Below are positions 19,002-27,067 of a DNA stretch of 64,000 nt, in pieces (the first letter of the stretch is position 1; the number at the start of each line of letters is the position of its first letter). The DNA comes from Leptospira koniambonensis (GTDB taxonomy: Bacteria; Spirochaetota; Leptospiria; Leptospirales; Leptospiraceae): positions 1,054,001 to 1,118,000 of the forward strand of contig NZ_RQFY01000004.1 in the NCBI RefSeq assembly GCF_004769555.1, given 5' to 3'. The translations under genes and the position numbers were made by a program. A model generated the notes under the pieces. It was not told the DNA's origin. It made no database searches and worked only from the letters and a program-made list of their open reading frames with translations.

Positions 19002-19525
19002 GTTTTCTTTTTTAGAAATTTTTCAATCTTAGGACGGATCACATAATGACAGTAAGGCTGTCCTGGATTTAATCTGAAATAATTTTGGTGATAATTTTCC
19101 GCTGGGAAAAATTTCTCTAGTGCAACAATCTCAGTCACGATAGGAGAAGCAAACTTAGGCCCAGCCTCTGATCTGGAAGTTTCTGCAATATCTTTTTGGT
19201 TTTGGTTTTCATATAAGATGATACTTCTATATTGAGGCCCTTCGTCGTTTCCTTGTTTGTTTCTTGTAGTAGGGTCGTGAGCTTCCCAGAAAATTTCTAA
19301 AATATTTTTGTAGGAGATCTTACTTGGATTGAATCCAACTCGGATCACTTCTGCATGACCTGTGAGTCCTGTACAAATTGATTTATAATTTGGTGCAGGA
19401 TCATGTCCTCCCGCGTAACCGGAGACAATGGATTCTACTCCATCTACCAATTGGTAGATCGCTTCGACGCACCAAAAACATCCTCCACCTAAAACTGCGT
19501 ATTCCAGATCTTTTTGTTCCGACAT
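18995..19525 (-). CDS. msrA: Peptide methionine sulfoxide reductase A
   Basis: Reduces methionine-S-sulfoxide in proteins. The 176-residue product has the catalytic motif VLGGGCFWCVEAIYQ near residue 15, VSGYAGGHDPAPNYKSICTG, HAEVIRVGFNP, FWEAHDPTTRNKQGND and GPQYRSIILY, all standard for MsrA. The second half keeps the Cys in QPYCHYVIRP. The ATG at 19525 is preceded by AAGGAGGA, which decides the start over a longer frame. Convergent overlap with the kinase gene leaves no room for a terminator. Confidence 0.96.
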   Translation of the reverse strand: MSEQKDLEYAVLGGGCFWCVEAIYQLVDGVESIVSGYAGGHDPAPNYKSICTGLTGHAEVIRVGFNPSKISYKNILEIFWEAHDPTTRNKQGNDEGPQYRSIILYENQNQKDIAETSRSEAGPKFASPIVTEIVALEKFFPAENYHQNYFRLNPGQPYCHYVIRPKIEKFLKKKTH

Positions 19526-19724
19526 TCCATCCTCCTTTCTTATAGTCCGTCCCAAAATATAGGTTATAGGCGAATAATAAGCCACGGGCTTCAAGAGCCT
19601 GGACCTTTTGGGACAGGCTCTTATTAGATTGGATTCCGGTCAGAAAGTCGGATGAAGGAAACATTTTTCCGAATTTCTTCCGAAAAAACGTAAGCAGAAA
19701 GCAAGGACTGAGACCGGGACGAGC

Positions 19725-20165
19725 ATGAAGTTCAAACTAATATTAAACCCCAAACCGATCAAAAATAAATCTTGGAAGGCAAAATCTCCCAGAGAATCTA
19801 TGCCAACCTGCACTTTGATCCTACCAGATAGGTTGTATAAAAATTATCTGAAAAATTGGAAAGGATCCAGACCGGGAGCAACATGTCTCAAAGACTTATT
19901 GGAATTGTACGGACCGGATCTTCAGTTTCAAGAGAAACTAAATCCAGATTCTACTATGATGATGTACCAAAAAAAGGAAGAAGGTAGAGGCAAGCAGAAG
20001 GACTGGAGTCGACTTAATTTCAGACCCGACCTGCAAGATTGGAATCTATTAGGAAACTATGCAAGAAAACACGGAGTTTCTAAGTGTTATTTGTTTACGT
20101 TTTTATTAAATAGATACTTTTCGAATTCTCCTTTGGAGATTTTCAAAAAGAAGAAGGTTGCCTGA
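19725..20165 (+). CDS. DUF1564 family protein (Leptospira-type)
   Basis: A 146-residue basic protein. The segment MPTCTLILPDRLYKNYLKNW, a CLKDLLELYGPDL helix and the C-terminal RLNFRPDLQDWNLLGNYARK with HGVSKCYLFTFLLNRYF match DUF1564, which I know only from leptospires, where it is multicopy. The pattern (strand, then helix-rich C-terminus with an SKCxLF motif) could suit a ribbon-helix-helix-like DNA-binding protein, but this is unproven. It stands alone on the plus strand; 199 bp without a gene separate it from msrA. Confidence 0.85.
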   Translation: MKFKLILNPKPIKNKSWKAKSPRESMPTCTLILPDRLYKNYLKNWKGSRPGATCLKDLLELYGPDLQFQEKLNPDSTMMMYQKKEEGRGKQKDWSRLNFRPDLQDWNLLGNYARKHGVSKCYLFTFLLNRYFSNSPLEIFKKKKVA

Positions 20166-20172
20166 TCAAAAT

Positions 20173-20598
20173 TTAATCTCTGCTACGGATCGGATGAATA
20201 GGTTGTCCTGAACTTAATTTTGCAATTTCATCTTCTACAGAAACCAATCTATGGATTGTAGTATTTAGAAGGAGCGAAAAGAATTTAGGATTCGTTTGTC
20301 CGATCCTATAGAACATTTCCTGATCCAAGATACCTATTTTTGCTTTTTCAGTGATCACTCTTGCGGTTGCAGCTCTTGGTACATTATTAATTAATGCGAT
20401 CTCTCCGAAAAAGGATCCAGGTTCTAAATTGCGGATCACTCTTTCTTCTCCGTCATAAGACTTCCTGATTTCCAGAGCACCTGTGAAAACAAAATACATC
20501 ATTCCGTTAGAAGGATCTTTTTCTTTAAAGACATCTTCTCCTGCAAGATAGGTTTTAACGGATACGTTATTAATGAATTCTAAAATATTAATTCCCAT
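20173..20598 (-). CDS. Single-domain cyclic-nucleotide-binding protein
   Basis: A 141-residue cNMP-binding domain without an output domain. The beta-roll is clear: VKTYLAGEDVFKEKDPSNGM, FVFTGALEIRK and the phosphate-binding cassette GSFFGEIALINNVPRAATAR, where Glu and Arg contact the cyclic nucleotide. No DNA-binding helix follows; the C-terminal helix ends at about residue 125. The stop of its upstream twin and its own start are one base apart, so the two are co-transcribed. They probably act as small cAMP/cGMP sensors binding another protein. Confidence 0.88.
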   Translation of the reverse strand: MGINILEFINNVSVKTYLAGEDVFKEKDPSNGMMYFVFTGALEIRKSYDGEERVIRNLEPGSFFGEIALINNVPRAATARVITEKAKIGILDQEMFYRIGQTNPKFFSLLLNTTIHRLVSVEDEIAKLSSGQPIHPIRSRD

Positions 20599-20599
20599 C

Positions 20600-21139
20600 T
20601 TATACTTCCTTATTTACTACCGCTTCTGCAGAAGTTTCTTCTTGTGTAGTTTCAGAGTTTGTTGTTTCGGAAGTTTCTGAAACAACTGTTTCATTTTCTG
20701 AGCCAGGTTCTACAGCTGGTTTGGATTCTTCTTCTTTTTTGTGGATCTCTGTATAAAGAGCTTCGAGTTTCATCTCCGCTCGATTCAGTTTTTCGAAAGT
20801 GTTTTTAAGAAGTAAAAGAAGGAATTGAGGACTTGTTTTTTCTAACTTTTCGAAAACGCCCTTATTTAGGACTCCAAGTTTTGCAGAAGGAGAAAGAACT
20901 TGGACCGACATTGCTCTTGCTCTTCCTGAAATCAAAGCGATCTCTCCGAAAAATTCTCCAGGAAAAACTTCTTTGATGGATTTGTCCCCTGCGTCCGGGC
21001 GATTTTTGCTGACCTTTAAATGCCCTTGGAAAAGAAAATACATGTTTCCATCGGATTCTTCTCCTTCTTTGAATATGAAGGAATCTTTGGGATAAACCCG
21101 GGTAAAAACACTATGAACGAAATCTAAAATGGTCGGCAT
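20600..21139 (-). CDS. Cyclic-nucleotide-binding protein with acidic tail
   Basis: A 179-residue protein, the first of the tandem pair. The cNMP domain covers residues 1-125: YPKDSFIFKEGEESDGNMYF, then GEFFGEIALISGRARAMSV as the phosphate-binding cassette. After a helix (NRAEMKLEALYTEIHKKEEE) comes a 45-residue Glu/Thr/Ser-rich tail likely to be disordered. It resembles the downstream 141-residue protein enough to suggest duplication. There is no HTH or kinase output. Function unknown beyond nucleotide sensing. Confidence 0.87.
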   Translation of the reverse strand: MPTILDFVHSVFTRVYPKDSFIFKEGEESDGNMYFLFQGHLKVSKNRPDAGDKSIKEVFPGEFFGEIALISGRARAMSVQVLSPSAKLGVLNKGVFEKLEKTSPQFLLLLLKNTFEKLNRAEMKLEALYTEIHKKEEESKPAVEPGSENETVVSETSETTNSETTQEETSAEAVVNKEV

Positions 21140-21239
21140 TTTATGTAAGACGGCAAAAATCCTACATATCCAAACCAGATCCGAATTTTTTCACAGATCA
21201 ATTTTGATGAGTCGTTCTAAAATAACGTTCGACCAGATT

Positions 21240-21764
21240 TCAGTCGAATCCGTCCAAGCTTGCCAGCGCTAGAAAAGAGAGCATAAAACTTATATAAACT
21301 ATAATTTGAAATGCTGCAGTAGAGATCAAATAAATGGATCTGAATTTTAAACCAATTGTTCTAGTCAGATAATTTTCCCAGCTTGCAACAAGGATTATAG
21401 GAATAGCCATTAGAAGTTCTGGAGTGCTGATATCTGTCTTAAACAAACTTCCAAGTTTGGAGCCGATCAGAAATAAAACAAGGCTTACAAAACTGAAAAG
21501 TAAAGCTTCAACACTTCTTAAACCTTCTTGCTCTTCTGAAAACTTTTCCAGGAATAAATTCCGAAAAGAAGCAATTCCTGCATTATATAAAATTAATACA
21601 GTAATTACTAACCAGATTAGTCCTATAATCTCAGTATTTGTTGCAGATGCCTGGCTTCTCAAAGTGGGAGAAGAATAAGTCACCACAAAAATGAATATAG
21701 ATATTGCGGAAACTATGGATAGAATGAATAGGATTAGAACAGGATTTAAAAATTTAGACTTCAA
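21240..21764 (-). CDS. Hypothetical membrane protein
   Basis: A 174-residue product with about five hydrophobic helices (VLILFILSIVSAISIFIFVV, IGLIWLVITVLILYNAG, LFSFVSLVLFLIGSKLG, LLMAIPIILVASWENY and the C-terminal FQIIVYISFMLSFLALA). The start is TTG; GGAAGG lies 6 nt before it, so I accept it. I do not recognise the family. It is separated from the Usp gene upstream by a hairpin terminator, so it probably has its own promoter. Confidence 0.65.
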   Translation of the reverse strand: MKSKFLNPVLILFILSIVSAISIFIFVVTYSSPTLRSQASATNTEIIGLIWLVITVLILYNAGIASFRNLFLEKFSEEQEGLRSVEALLFSFVSLVLFLIGSKLGSLFKTDISTPELLMAIPIILVASWENYLTRTIGLKFRSIYLISTAAFQIIVYISFMLSFLALASLDGFD

Positions 21765-21838
21765 TTGCGCCTTCCGGTTTCGGAAAGGATCAAACTCTCT
21801 ATAATTTCAGCAAGGAAAAGATAATATTATAAAGAAAG

Positions 21839-21862
21839 GCCGCCTATTTTAAGTAAGGCGGC
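21839..21862 (-). terminator. Probable terminator after the Usp gene
   Basis: A 7-bp perfect stem GCCGCCT/AGGCGGC with a 10-nt loop. On the minus strand it is followed by CTTTCTTTATAATATT, a T-rich tail. It lies about 87 bp past the stop of the gene at 21949, making that gene monocistronic. Confidence 0.6.
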
Positions 21863-21948
21863 AAATACAAATAACGCTTCGAATTAATAAACCTTATTCA
21901 AAAAAAAATATACACGGAGTATAAATTCTTTAAACTTAGGTTCGATCT

Positions 21949-22656
21949 TTAATTCCCTTTTCTTAAAATTAAAAAGGAGAGTCCCTGCCTATCTAATAGA
22001 ACCGAATGGAATGATTTATATGTACTATAATCCAAAATCGCTAGGTTCTTGGTTTGGTCCGCAGCAGCGTTTAATGAGAAAGGGATCCAAGGTTTGAACA
22101 GATTTGTTTGGTTTAGTCCAAACTCTGACTGGTTTACTCCCGAAAGAACAGGGATCGGTTTTTCTATAAAAGTAGAAAGACCGCTAGAGAATGGAAAAAG
22201 TGGAGCAGAATCCAAACCAGGAGAATAGATAATCGGTTCTATTGGAGAGATAAGTCCGTTATCTGCAAGAACTGCAATATCAAGTTCAGATAAATGTCTA
22301 AGAACATCTCCTACCTTTCCACCCAACAAATCATCAGAGAATAAAGAACGAGCAGCACCTAATAGAAGTAAGTCGATCTCCTTACTTTTTGCGATCTCTA
22401 CTATTCCTGGAACAATCCAATCGGAAGGAAATCCTACAGTTTCAAAACTGAATTCGGAACCTGCAGCTTCTTCTCGAACTGCTTGGAAAATTTCATCTTC
22501 TTCTAATATGGGAAATCCTTCTGATTTAGATTCCACCGAAACGACATGTAATGCTACTATAGAAAGATTCTCTTTGGATTTGGAGAATAGGGCCCTTGTT
22601 AGCCCGAAAAGTTTTGCTCCCATCTTGGGATTGGCAAAAGAAATTAGAACTTTCAT
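21949..22656 (-). CDS. Universal stress protein-like protein under riboswitch control
   Basis: A 235-residue protein. The N-terminal 135 residues read as a Usp/adenosine-binding alpha/beta fold: MKVLISFANPKMGAKLFGLT, LSIVALHVVSV, IVEIAKSKEIDLLLLGAARS and the ligand-binding-like GKVGDVLRHLSELDIAVLAD. The second half is less conserved and may be a degenerate second Usp unit. Such domains also cap Na+/H+ antiporters, but no transporter is attached here. AGGAGGC precedes the ATG. Its roughly 200-nt leader contains a c-di-AMP riboswitch candidate and a terminator, so expression should fall when c-di-AMP is high. Confidence 0.75.
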   Translation of the reverse strand: MKVLISFANPKMGAKLFGLTRALFSKSKENLSIVALHVVSVESKSEGFPILEEDEIFQAVREEAAGSEFSFETVGFPSDWIVPGIVEIAKSKEIDLLLLGAARSLFSDDLLGGKVGDVLRHLSELDIAVLADNGLISPIEPIIYSPGLDSAPLFPFSSGLSTFIEKPIPVLSGVNQSEFGLNQTNLFKPWIPFSLNAAADQTKNLAILDYSTYKSFHSVLLDRQGLSFLILRKGN

Positions 22657-22702
22657 TTTCGCCTCCTAGGTTATAATTTCCCCGGAACTATTTCACTGGA
22701 TG

Positions 22703-22732
22703 AAAAAATCCCAGGGTCAGAATGAGCCGGGA
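22703..22732 (-). terminator. Candidate expression-platform terminator of the riboswitch
   Basis: On the minus strand a TCCCGG/CTGGGA stem (one G-U pair) with a 12-nt loop is followed at once by six T residues, between the aptamer end (about 22745) and the ribosome site of the Usp gene (about 22669). The placement suits an OFF switch in which ligand binding lets this terminator form. Confidence 0.6.
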
Positions 22733-22744
22733 AGATTGGAAGGT

Positions 22745-22875
22745 TACTCCTGTCTTCTCTCCATGCTTACGAAGTTAGCTGACGGGCTAGGAAAGAGAGA
22801 TTTCCCCCGTTAGAAACGGTTAGCCCCAAAATTTGGTTCCTCCGCTCCGACTTCTGTCGGATTAAGCAGACTCTG
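22745..22875 (-). ncRNA. c-di-AMP riboswitch (ydaO-yuaA class)
   Basis: Minus-strand landmarks, in order: GTCTGCTTAATCCG (22871-22858), a CCGAC/GTCGG hairpin, CGGAGGAACC (22844-22835), TTTGGGGCTAA (22830-22820), a CCGTT/AACGG hairpin, CCCGTCAGCTAAC (22786-22774), CGTAAGCATGGAGAG (22771-22757) and AGACAGGAG closing on GTCT at the 5' side. This order of near-invariant blocks is what I recall of the ydaO-yuaA aptamer; I know no other riboswitch class with AGCTAAC...GTAAGC plus GGAGGAACC...GGGG. It lies about 90 nt upstream of a Usp-type gene, a known kind of c-di-AMP target. The rest of the 331-bp gap (22876-22987) shows no gene. Confidence 0.88.
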
Positions 22876-22987
22876 ATTGAAGTGTAGCTGGAAAAACGAA
22901 TTTGTCAAGTAGTAGATTGAAGTGATTATATAACTACTACAAGACAAGTAGCGTAAATAAACTCGGGTTTAATCTAACTTTCGTTAA

Positions 22988-23302
22988 TTACTCAAGATAA
23001 GAACAGCAATAGTCGCTGAGCTTTTTAACGTTCAGTTTGAATTTGGAATTTGCAGGAACTTCAAAAGATTGGCCGCCTTTGATTTCCTTCCATTCAGGAT
23101 TTCCAGGTAATTGTACCAAAAGATCTCCATCTAAAATTTCCATAATTTCTTTATCGTCTGTTCCGAACTCGTATTCTCCAGGCATTAAAATACCTAGTGT
23201 CTTTTTTTCTCCGTTAGAGAATAATACAGTTCTACTGGTGACTTTGCCGTCAAAGTATACGTTTGCTTTTTTGATTACTGTTACGTTCTCGAATTGTTGC
23301 AT
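22988..23302 (-). CDS. ppnP: Pyrimidine/purine nucleoside phosphorylase PpnP
   Basis: A 104-residue single cupin domain of the PpnP/YaiE (former DUF1255) family, which splits several nucleosides with phosphate to base and ribose-1-phosphate. The protein shows [56 protein letters not shown] and [15 protein letters not shown], with the length and order of the Escherichia coli protein. The end DYCCSYLE is also typical. It lies 62 bp after the MCP gene start-to-stop on the same strand with no strong promoter visible. Confidence 0.92.
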   Translation of the reverse strand: MQQFENVTVIKKANVYFDGKVTSRTVLFSNGEKKTLGILMPGEYEFGTDDKEIMEILDGDLLVQLPGNPEWKEIKGGQSFEVPANSKFKLNVKKLSDYCCSYLE

Positions 23303-23364
23303 TATAGAATCAAGCTCCGATGCTAAAATTTAGAACGGAGCATAGAACGATACAAAATAATTTC

Positions 23365-25059
23365 TTATTTGGAGGTCAACCAACGCATTCCTTCTTCTCT
23401 TGAAGGAGTATTGATCAGATCTATATTCCCAGCTTTCATGGACTTAGTATCTATAGAAAGTTCGGATAATACTGATTGAGGTATCACGATTGCAATCTTT
23501 CTCAAAGGAGAAGCAATTGCTTTTGGGAACCAGGTTTCGTTTACCCAGGTTTGTGCTTCTGAAGAAACAATTCCCATATTAGATGTGTCTGCCATCCATT
23601 TGGTAACTTGCTTTTCCCTTACAAGCTCCAGGCCCTTCTCCAACATTTCTCTGTAACCTTCGTAACTGAAATTTTCGGTCCATACGATCTCAACCAGATC
23701 ATGTTTTTTAACATAATATAGTTTTCCGATCGCAGCCGTGAATTTTAGCTCGTGGGTTTTGGAATCAAAGGTCTTTTCAGCTACTTTTGCTTTTGCAGCA
23801 ATTCGGAACATTTCTACTGTGCTTCCGAGCTTGTTTGCAGTATTAGAGATTTCTAAAATTCTTTCCGCCAAAGAGTCACTGTTTTCTGAGTTACTTACAG
23901 CTAAATTACTAATAGAAGAAACTGAATCCACAACTTCCCTTGTTGCAGTATTATGCTCTGTAACTGCATTTCTGATCTCATCTGAACGTTTAAGAACAAA
24001 ATCAGCTTCTTTTAAAACTGAGTTCCTGAGTTCTTGCTGAGAATTGACCGCGGCTTTCACTTCTGTAATCTGCGCGGACATTCTATCAATTGTTTCTATA
24101 ATTTCTTGGATCTCTTTTGTAGTGATCTGGATCCTTTCCAAACCTTGGGACATATCGTCTTGGTTTTTTTTCACCAATTCATTGATACTTCTTACACTTA
24201 AAGCGGTTCTTTCTGCAAGTTTAGAAACCTCGTCGGCAACTACAGCAAAACCTCTTCCTGCTTCACCAGCTCTTGCTGCTTCAATTGATGCGTTAAGCGC
24301 TAACATATTGATTTTTTCGCTGATATCTGCAATATTCCCGATAGTTTTAGTAATCTCTTTCGAACTTTTAGAAAGATTGTCTATGGCCTGTCCCATATAA
24401 TTTAAAGATTGGGAACCCTTCTCCGCACGCTTTGAAATATCTTCAAAAGAAACTAAGGTCTCGTCTACTTGGCCTTTTGTTTTTTCAATTGCAGAAGAAA
24501 GTTTTTCTACTTCTGAAACCAAACTCCCCATACTGTTTGCATTTTCTCCCGCGATAGAAGAGATTGAAGTTGCTACTCCAGAAATTTCTTCGATAGAGGC
24601 GGAGACTTCTTCCGTTGCGGCTGATTGAGATTGTATATTAGAGCCGAAGTCCAAAACAACAGTTCTCATTTCTCCAGATTCTGTAGAAAGATTTTCTGCG
24701 GTGCTTCTGATCAATCCGATCAACTCAGATTGGCCTTGTAACATTCTATGAAAACTTTCGTAAAAATCAAAAAGTAGATCTTTTGAATTTGTTTCTATTC
24801 TGGCAGTTAGGTCACCTTTACTGACCTTCTTGAATGAATCTTGTATAGTTTGGAATGTACTAGCAAGCCAGGTGCCTGAAAAAATTCCCATGCAGAGAGA
24901 AAAGAAAACTCCTATTCCCGCTGAGATAGAAGCAGCGAGTCCGAATTTTTCCGCAGGAAGAATTCCTAAAAAATAGAATGTTCCGAGTATAGAACCTAAA
25001 ACCAAAGAAGTGAAAATGGAGTAAGAGAAAAAATAATAAAGCCTAAGTTTGAATAACAT
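23365..25059 (-). CDS. Methyl-accepting chemotaxis protein with C-terminal SpoIIAA/STAS-like domain
   Basis: A 564-residue chemoreceptor. Two hydrophobic helices at about 8-32 and 42-68 with almost no periplasmic loop are followed by a HAMP (FQTIQDSFKKVSKGDLTARI). The signalling coiled coil has the conserved hairpin tip INMLALNASIEAARAGEAGR and GFAVVADEVSKLAERT. After about residue 430 comes a separate domain of about 125 residues: AAIGKLYYVKKHDLVEIVW, SYEGYREMLEKGLELV, WMADTSNMGIVSSE and PSREEGMRWL, which resembles SpoIIAA-like STAS domains. Without a sensory loop it probably senses membrane or cytoplasmic signals. Confidence 0.9.
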   Translation of the reverse strand: MLFKLRLYYFFSYSIFTSLVLGSILGTFYFLGILPAEKFGLAASISAGIGVFFSLCMGIFSGTWLASTFQTIQDSFKKVSKGDLTARIETNSKDLLFDFYESFHRMLQGQSELIGLIRSTAENLSTESGEMRTVVLDFGSNIQSQSAATEEVSASIEEISGVATSISSIAGENANSMGSLVSEVEKLSSAIEKTKGQVDETLVSFEDISKRAEKGSQSLNYMGQAIDNLSKSSKEITKTIGNIADISEKINMLALNASIEAARAGEAGRGFAVVADEVSKLAERTALSVRSINELVKKNQDDMSQGLERIQITTKEIQEIIETIDRMSAQITEVKAAVNSQQELRNSVLKEADFVLKRSDEIRNAVTEHNTATREVVDSVSSISNLAVSNSENSDSLAERILEISNTANKLGSTVEMFRIAAKAKVAEKTFDSKTHELKFTAAIGKLYYVKKHDLVEIVWTENFSYEGYREMLEKGLELVREKQVTKWMADTSNMGIVSSEAQTWVNETWFPKAIASPLRKIAIVIPQSVLSELSIDTKSMKAGNIDLINTPSREEGMRWLTSK

Positions 25060-25321
25060 TGAGATTCCTTTCTGTATAGGACGGAGAACTTATTTTGGAA
25101 CCTATTCTAAGTCAGTCTTAAATTGAAAATAGATCCGAATCCTCGGGACCTTCTTCTTTTCTTTTAAAAGTATAAGGGGAGAAGTTTCACTGTTTGGAAA
25201 CCTTATTTATATCCCTTATGGGATATTTTATGTTTATTTTTTCTGTCAGACAGGCGCCGGGATTGCTTAAAATCCAAAATTCTTGACTTTTTTAGAATCT
25301 TACGGAAACTTGAGAGATACT

Positions 25322-25348
25322 TTGGCACTCTAACTTGCAGAGTGCCAA
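25322..25348 (+). promoter_or_regulatory. CIRCE operator of the heat-shock operon
   Basis: TTGGCACTC, 9-nt spacer, GAGTGCCAA: a perfect inverted repeat with the 9-9-9 geometry of CIRCE, the HrcA-binding site. The usual TTAGCACTC/GAGTGCTAA is changed symmetrically at one position on each side. It lies 11 bp before the hrcA ATG and would sit on or just after the transcription start, so HrcA represses its own operon. Confidence 0.95.
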
Positions 25349-25359
25349 TAAGAATAGAT

Positions 25360-26388
25360 ATGGAACTATCCCAAAGACATAGGATGATCCTTAAGGCCAC
25401 TGTGGATGAGTTTATACAAGAAAACCGTCCAGTCGGCTCTAAAACCTTATTCGATAAACATGATATAGGTTTATCCCCGGCATCTATACGTACAGTTCTT
25501 AAAGAATTGGAAGAGATGGGGTATCTTGCTTCTCGCCATACTTCCGGGGGAAGGATCCCAACAGAGATAGGCTACCGATTCTATGTGGATTCATTAGTGG
25601 TTCTTTATGAGTTAACCATTAAGGAAAAACAAAGGATCCAGGAAGAATATCTGAAAATGCAGTTCAAACTGGATCAGATCCTGAAGGCGACTGCAAGTGT
25701 TCTCGCAAGTCTTTCTAATTCTGCGGGTGTGGTTTTAGGACCAGCCAAAAGTTTGGACACCCTCAAACATGTGGAATTGATCCATGTTCATGGGGACGAG
25801 GTCCTGATGATCATGGTAATGAGATCCGGAGCGGTATTAAACCGGAGCGTTTTCTTAGATAGGAATTATAGCCAAGAGGAATTATACCAGATCTCAAAGT
25901 ATCTGAACGATAACGCGAAAGGTTATGATATGTTCGAGATCCAAGAGAAGGTAATCCCTTCTCTTCTGTTGAGAAAAGACGGACCATTAGATTTTTATAA
26001 AGTATCTGAAGTGATCTCTTCTGCAATGACACCGGATAATTCAGAAGTTTCTTTATATATAGATGGTCTCAAAAATTTATACGGAAGATTTAAGGACGAA
26101 GAGGAACAACTCAACCAGGTTCTCTCCCTGCTGGATGATAAAAGATTCCTCACCGGAATGTTCGGGGACTATCCTGAACATGATGGAGTGTATACTGTTA
26201 TAGGAAAGGACGGGGACGGAAGAATGGGTGGTGTGAGTATCATCACTTCCGGATATAGAATGGGAGAAAAACGGATAGGTGCTATGGGGATCATAGGTCC
26301 TCAGAGAATGGATTACCATAGAGCACTTCCACTTGTGGATTTTACTTCGAAATTAGTTTCGGAGATGATCACGCGTATTAGTAAGTAG
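25360..26388 (+). CDS. hrcA: Heat-inducible transcription repressor HrcA
   Basis: HrcA binds CIRCE and represses chaperone genes. The product (342 residues from the ATG at 25360) starts MELSQRHRMILKATVDEFIQ, with a winged helix (RPVGSKTLFDKHDIGLSPAS, then IRTVLKELEEMGYLASRHTS and GGRIPTEIGYRFYV) and a C-terminal GAF-like domain ending near MGIIGPQRMDYHRALPLVDF. An upstream GTG at 25342 is inside the CIRCE element, so the ATG is the more likely start. It is first in hrcA-grpE-dnaK-dnaJ, the usual order in spirochaetes. Confidence 0.97.
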   Translation: MELSQRHRMILKATVDEFIQENRPVGSKTLFDKHDIGLSPASIRTVLKELEEMGYLASRHTSGGRIPTEIGYRFYVDSLVVLYELTIKEKQRIQEEYLKMQFKLDQILKATASVLASLSNSAGVVLGPAKSLDTLKHVELIHVHGDEVLMIMVMRSGAVLNRSVFLDRNYSQEELYQISKYLNDNAKGYDMFEIQEKVIPSLLLRKDGPLDFYKVSEVISSAMTPDNSEVSLYIDGLKNLYGRFKDEEEQLNQVLSLLDDKRFLTGMFGDYPEHDGVYTVIGKDGDGRMGGVSIITSGYRMGEKRIGAMGIIGPQRMDYHRALPLVDFTSKLVSEMITRISK

Positions 26389-26397
26389 TAATGAACC

Positions 26398-26973
26398 ATG
26401 CAAGGAAATGATAGAGAGATGAGTCAAGAAGAAGCGGTCGCAACGCCTACCGGGGAAAATTTGGATGATTCCCAAAAACCGGAAAGTGTAGAGGAAACTT
26501 TACGTAAGGAATTGGATATTGCGAAAAAAGAGATCGAATCCTTAAAAGATTCTTGGACCAGAGAAAGAGCTGAGTTCCAGAATTATAAAAGAAGATCCGC
26601 ACAAGAATTTTCTAATATTAAAAGGGAAGCAGTCAAATCTCTGGTAACAGAATTTTTGAATCCTATTGATAATTTGGATCGTGTAGCTTCGGGCGTAAAC
26701 GTTACGGAAGAATTAAAACCTTTCGTGGACGGTGTATCAATGATCCAAAAGGAATTTTATTCCGTATTAGAAAGATCCAATGTATTCAGGCAATATCCAC
26801 AGGGAGAATCGTTTGATCCAACTTTAATGGAAGCATTGTCTTCTGAAGAAGGGGATCAATACAAAGAGGAAACTGTGATCGAAGTTTATCAGGCAGGATT
26901 TTATATTAAGGAAAATGAAGATAAGTTCTCCTTAAGACCTGCAAGGGTAAGGATCGGAAAACCCAAAGCTTAA
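26398..26973 (+). CDS. grpE: Nucleotide exchange factor GrpE
   Basis: GrpE releases ADP from DnaK. The 191-residue protein has an acidic disordered N-terminus, a long coiled coil (LRKELDIAKKEIESLKDSWT, RERAEFQNYKRRSAQEFS) and the C-terminal beta domain with FLNPIDNLDRVA, GVSMIQKEFYSVL, FDPTLMEALSS and YQAGFYIKENEDKFSLRPAR. It starts 10 bp after the hrcA stop. A second ATG at 26419 with AGAGAG before it is an alternative start. A 94-bp gap with a GGTGC/GCACC hairpin separates it from dnaK. Confidence 0.97.
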   Translation: MQGNDREMSQEEAVATPTGENLDDSQKPESVEETLRKELDIAKKEIESLKDSWTRERAEFQNYKRRSAQEFSNIKREAVKSLVTEFLNPIDNLDRVASGVNVTEELKPFVDGVSMIQKEFYSVLERSNVFRQYPQGESFDPTLMEALSSEEGDQYKEETVIEVYQAGFYIKENEDKFSLRPARVRIGKPKA

Positions 26974-27067
26974 GCTTTGGACCTTAGGTGCGTTGGCACC
27001 TTGAATAGAACGAATTAAATCATGAATAACCGCCGGGAAGGATCCAAGGGCGGAAGGAGAAACCAAA

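Noticed and set aside
22745..22875. Cobalamin, glycine or other riboswitch class for this leader
   Set aside because: The class-specific boxes I know for those are absent, while the ydaO-yuaA blocks are present in order.
25201..25236. ATATCCC/GGGATAT hairpin followed by a T-rich run, as an hrcA attenuator
   Set aside because: The stem is only 7 bp and AT-rich at its base, it probably lies upstream of the transcription start, and no competing structure is visible.
25322..25340. Sigma-54-like TGGCAC...TTGC string
   Set aside because: The GG and GC are 11 bases apart instead of 10, and the string is simply the left arm and spacer of the CIRCE palindrome.
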